Shown: positions 63,451-64,000 of the stretch, piece by piece
Layout: each line of letters starts with the position of its first letter
How positions within the stretch are numbered: the stretch's first letter is position 1
Source: Agarivorans sp. Alg241-V36
Lineage (GTDB): Bacteria > Pseudomonadota > Gammaproteobacteria > Enterobacterales > Celerinatantimonadaceae
Length of the DNA: 64,000 bases
NCBI RefSeq assembly: GCF_900537085.1
Contig: NZ_UNRE01000006.1
Coordinates: forward strand, 346,050 to 410,049
Reading direction: 5' to 3'
Translations under genes and position numbers: made by a program
Notes under the pieces: model-generated
Databases searched by the model: none
The model's input: only the letters and a program-made list of their open reading frames with translations
Told to the model about the DNA's origin: nothing

Positions 63451-63478
63451 TTGCGTGCAGGGAATCGATCCCTATAAT
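63451..63478 (+). promoter_or_regulatory. rRNA operon promoter P1
   Basis: -35 TTGCGT, 16-bp spacer, -10 TATAAT, followed by the GC-rich discriminator GCACCTCC, the usual shape of stringently controlled rRNA promoters. An AT-rich stretch at about 63405-63448 could serve as UP element. Between the RRM gene and P1 (63184-63400) I see no gene. Confidence 0.85.
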
Positions 63479-63598
63479 GCACCTCCACTGACACGGCACG
63501 CAGCGCACTAAAGCGAGGCAAGGCTAAGTCAGGGTTGGTAAGGCCTGAGGCTTTATTAGCGGCTCAAAAACTTCTTTTTAAAATCTTTTAAAAAGCGG

Positions 63599-63626
63599 TT
63601 GACAGCCACAGAGGAAAGCGTAGAAT
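63599..63626 (+). promoter_or_regulatory. rRNA operon promoter P2
   Basis: -35 TTGACA, 16-bp spacer, -10 TAGAAT, 148 bp downstream of P1, followed by GCGCACCTCGC. Confidence 0.85.
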
Positions 63627-63653
63627 GCGCACCTCGCTTCGACAAGAAGCAAC

Positions 63654-63665
63654 GCTCTTTAACAA
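63654..63665 (+). promoter_or_regulatory. boxA antitermination site in the rRNA leader
   Basis: CGCTCTTTAACA, followed by ATTTATCAAGCAATCTGTGTG, closely matches the E. coli rrn leader boxA and its flank, where NusB/S10 bind to make rRNA transcription terminator-resistant. Confidence 0.85.
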
Positions 63666-63791
63666 TTTATCAAGCAATCTGTGTGAGCACTCACAGGGCC
63701 TTAAGCGAAAAAATTAAGCTTAAGTGAACTGGAGTCTTGCACTGTAACAACAGTAATAATTTCAGTTTTTAACTTTGAGCGAAAAAACTTT

Positions 63792-64000
63792 TGATTGAAG
63801 AGTTTGATCATGGCTCAGATTGAACGCTGGCGGCAGGCTTAACACATGCAAGTCGAGCGGTAACAGAAAGTAGCTTGCTACTTTGCTGACGAGCGGCGGA
63901 CGGGTGAGTAATGCTTGGGAATATGCCTTTACGTGGGGGACAACAGTTGGAAACGACTGCTAATACCGCATAATGTCTTCGGACCAAAGGAGGGGACTCT
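63792..64000 (+). rRNA. rrs: 16S ribosomal RNA, 5' end (partial)
   Basis: The universal 5' region is exact: GAAGAGTTTGATCATGGCTC (primer 27F site), then ACGCTGGCGGCAGGCTTAAC, CAAGTCGAGCGGTAACAG and GACGAGCGGCGGACGGGTGA. Variable region V1 is a hairpin around AGTAGCTTGCTACTT. About 209 bases are in the window. The text is gammaproteobacterial; genus cannot be fixed from this length. The start was placed by alignment to the mature E. coli 5' end. Confidence 0.97.

Noticed and set aside
1..64000. CRISPR arrays, prophage genes, toxin-antitoxin pairs or tRNA genes
   Set aside because: No regularly spaced repeats, phage structural genes, convincing toxin-antitoxin pair or tRNA-shaped sequence was found on reading both strands. 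The rRNA operon is cut off before any spacer tRNA.

Overview
The window is a continuous piece of a gammaproteobacterial chromosome. The gene order resembles that around the Escherichia coli rrnB / cpx / metJBL regions (cpxA-cpxR-cpxP-fieF, zapB-rraA-hslUV-ftsN, priA-rpmE-metJBL, fabR-yijD-trmA-btuB-murI-rrs), and the protein sequences look most like marine Alteromonadales/Vibrionales. An Agarivorans-like organism is my guess from protein style and the first 209 bases of 16S rRNA; it is not proven here.

Layout. 1-6960: end of oligopeptidase A, a YnaI-type MscS channel, and a full branched-chain amino-acid ABC operon (binding protein, hairpin, livHMGF). 7053-12752: glpE-glpG, an orphan FliL-like protein, ubiC-ubiA, and plsB. 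12995-22880: an accessory block lying between plsB and lexA, which are near neighbours in many relatives. It holds a metzincin protease with a PEP-CTERM-like tail, a YihU-like dehydrogenase, an Asp/Glu racemase, a homocysteine S-methyltransferase homologue, a DUF1254/DUF1214 protein, a YjbR protein, a small membrane protein, a TetR regulator, a haloalkane dehalogenase and an SDR. 23206-31683: lexA with two SOS boxes, then a complete aa3-type cytochrome c oxidase and haem A assembly cluster (coxB, coxA, ctaG, coxC, SURF1, a thiol protein, ctaA, ctaB). 31767-38640: MATE pump, trmL, cpxRA/cpxP with a CpxR box, fieF, cysE, zapB. 38657-47724: rraA, hslUV, a ParA-like pair, PilZ, ftsN, argS, priA. 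47965-53673: rpmE, an unknown gene with a repeat element, metJ and metBL around four tandem met boxes. 53757-63183: an alpha-amylase lipoprotein, fabR-yijD, a frameshifted YHS gene, trmA, a DUF5610 protein, a cobalamin riboswitch with btuB, murI, and a membrane-anchored RRM protein. 63451-64000: rRNA promoters P1 and P2, boxA and the start of 16S rRNA.

The most unusual signals are in the accessory block. Between 19905 and 21046 six related copies of a 14-bp palindrome (consensus GTAGTGATCACTAC) occur. Four of them sit inside 17-bp promoter spacers upstream of the TetR gene, the dehalogenase-SDR genes, the small membrane protein, and an orphan promoter aimed at the TetR 3' end. This looks like a self-contained TetR regulon for a dehalogenation module. 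Others are a protease ORF whose last residues are encoded by its neighbour's terminator, a fieF start codon buried in an inverted repeat, a structured intergenic region before zapB, a 36-residue candidate membrane protein beyond rpmE, a short terminal-inverted-repeat element before lexA, and a one-base frameshift in a YHS gene.

Start codons were moved inward from the longest ORF wherever a Shine-Dalgarno sequence or family alignment favoured an internal start; each case is stated. Everything was read by eye from the sequence, so family names come from recognised motifs and remembered homologues, not from a search.
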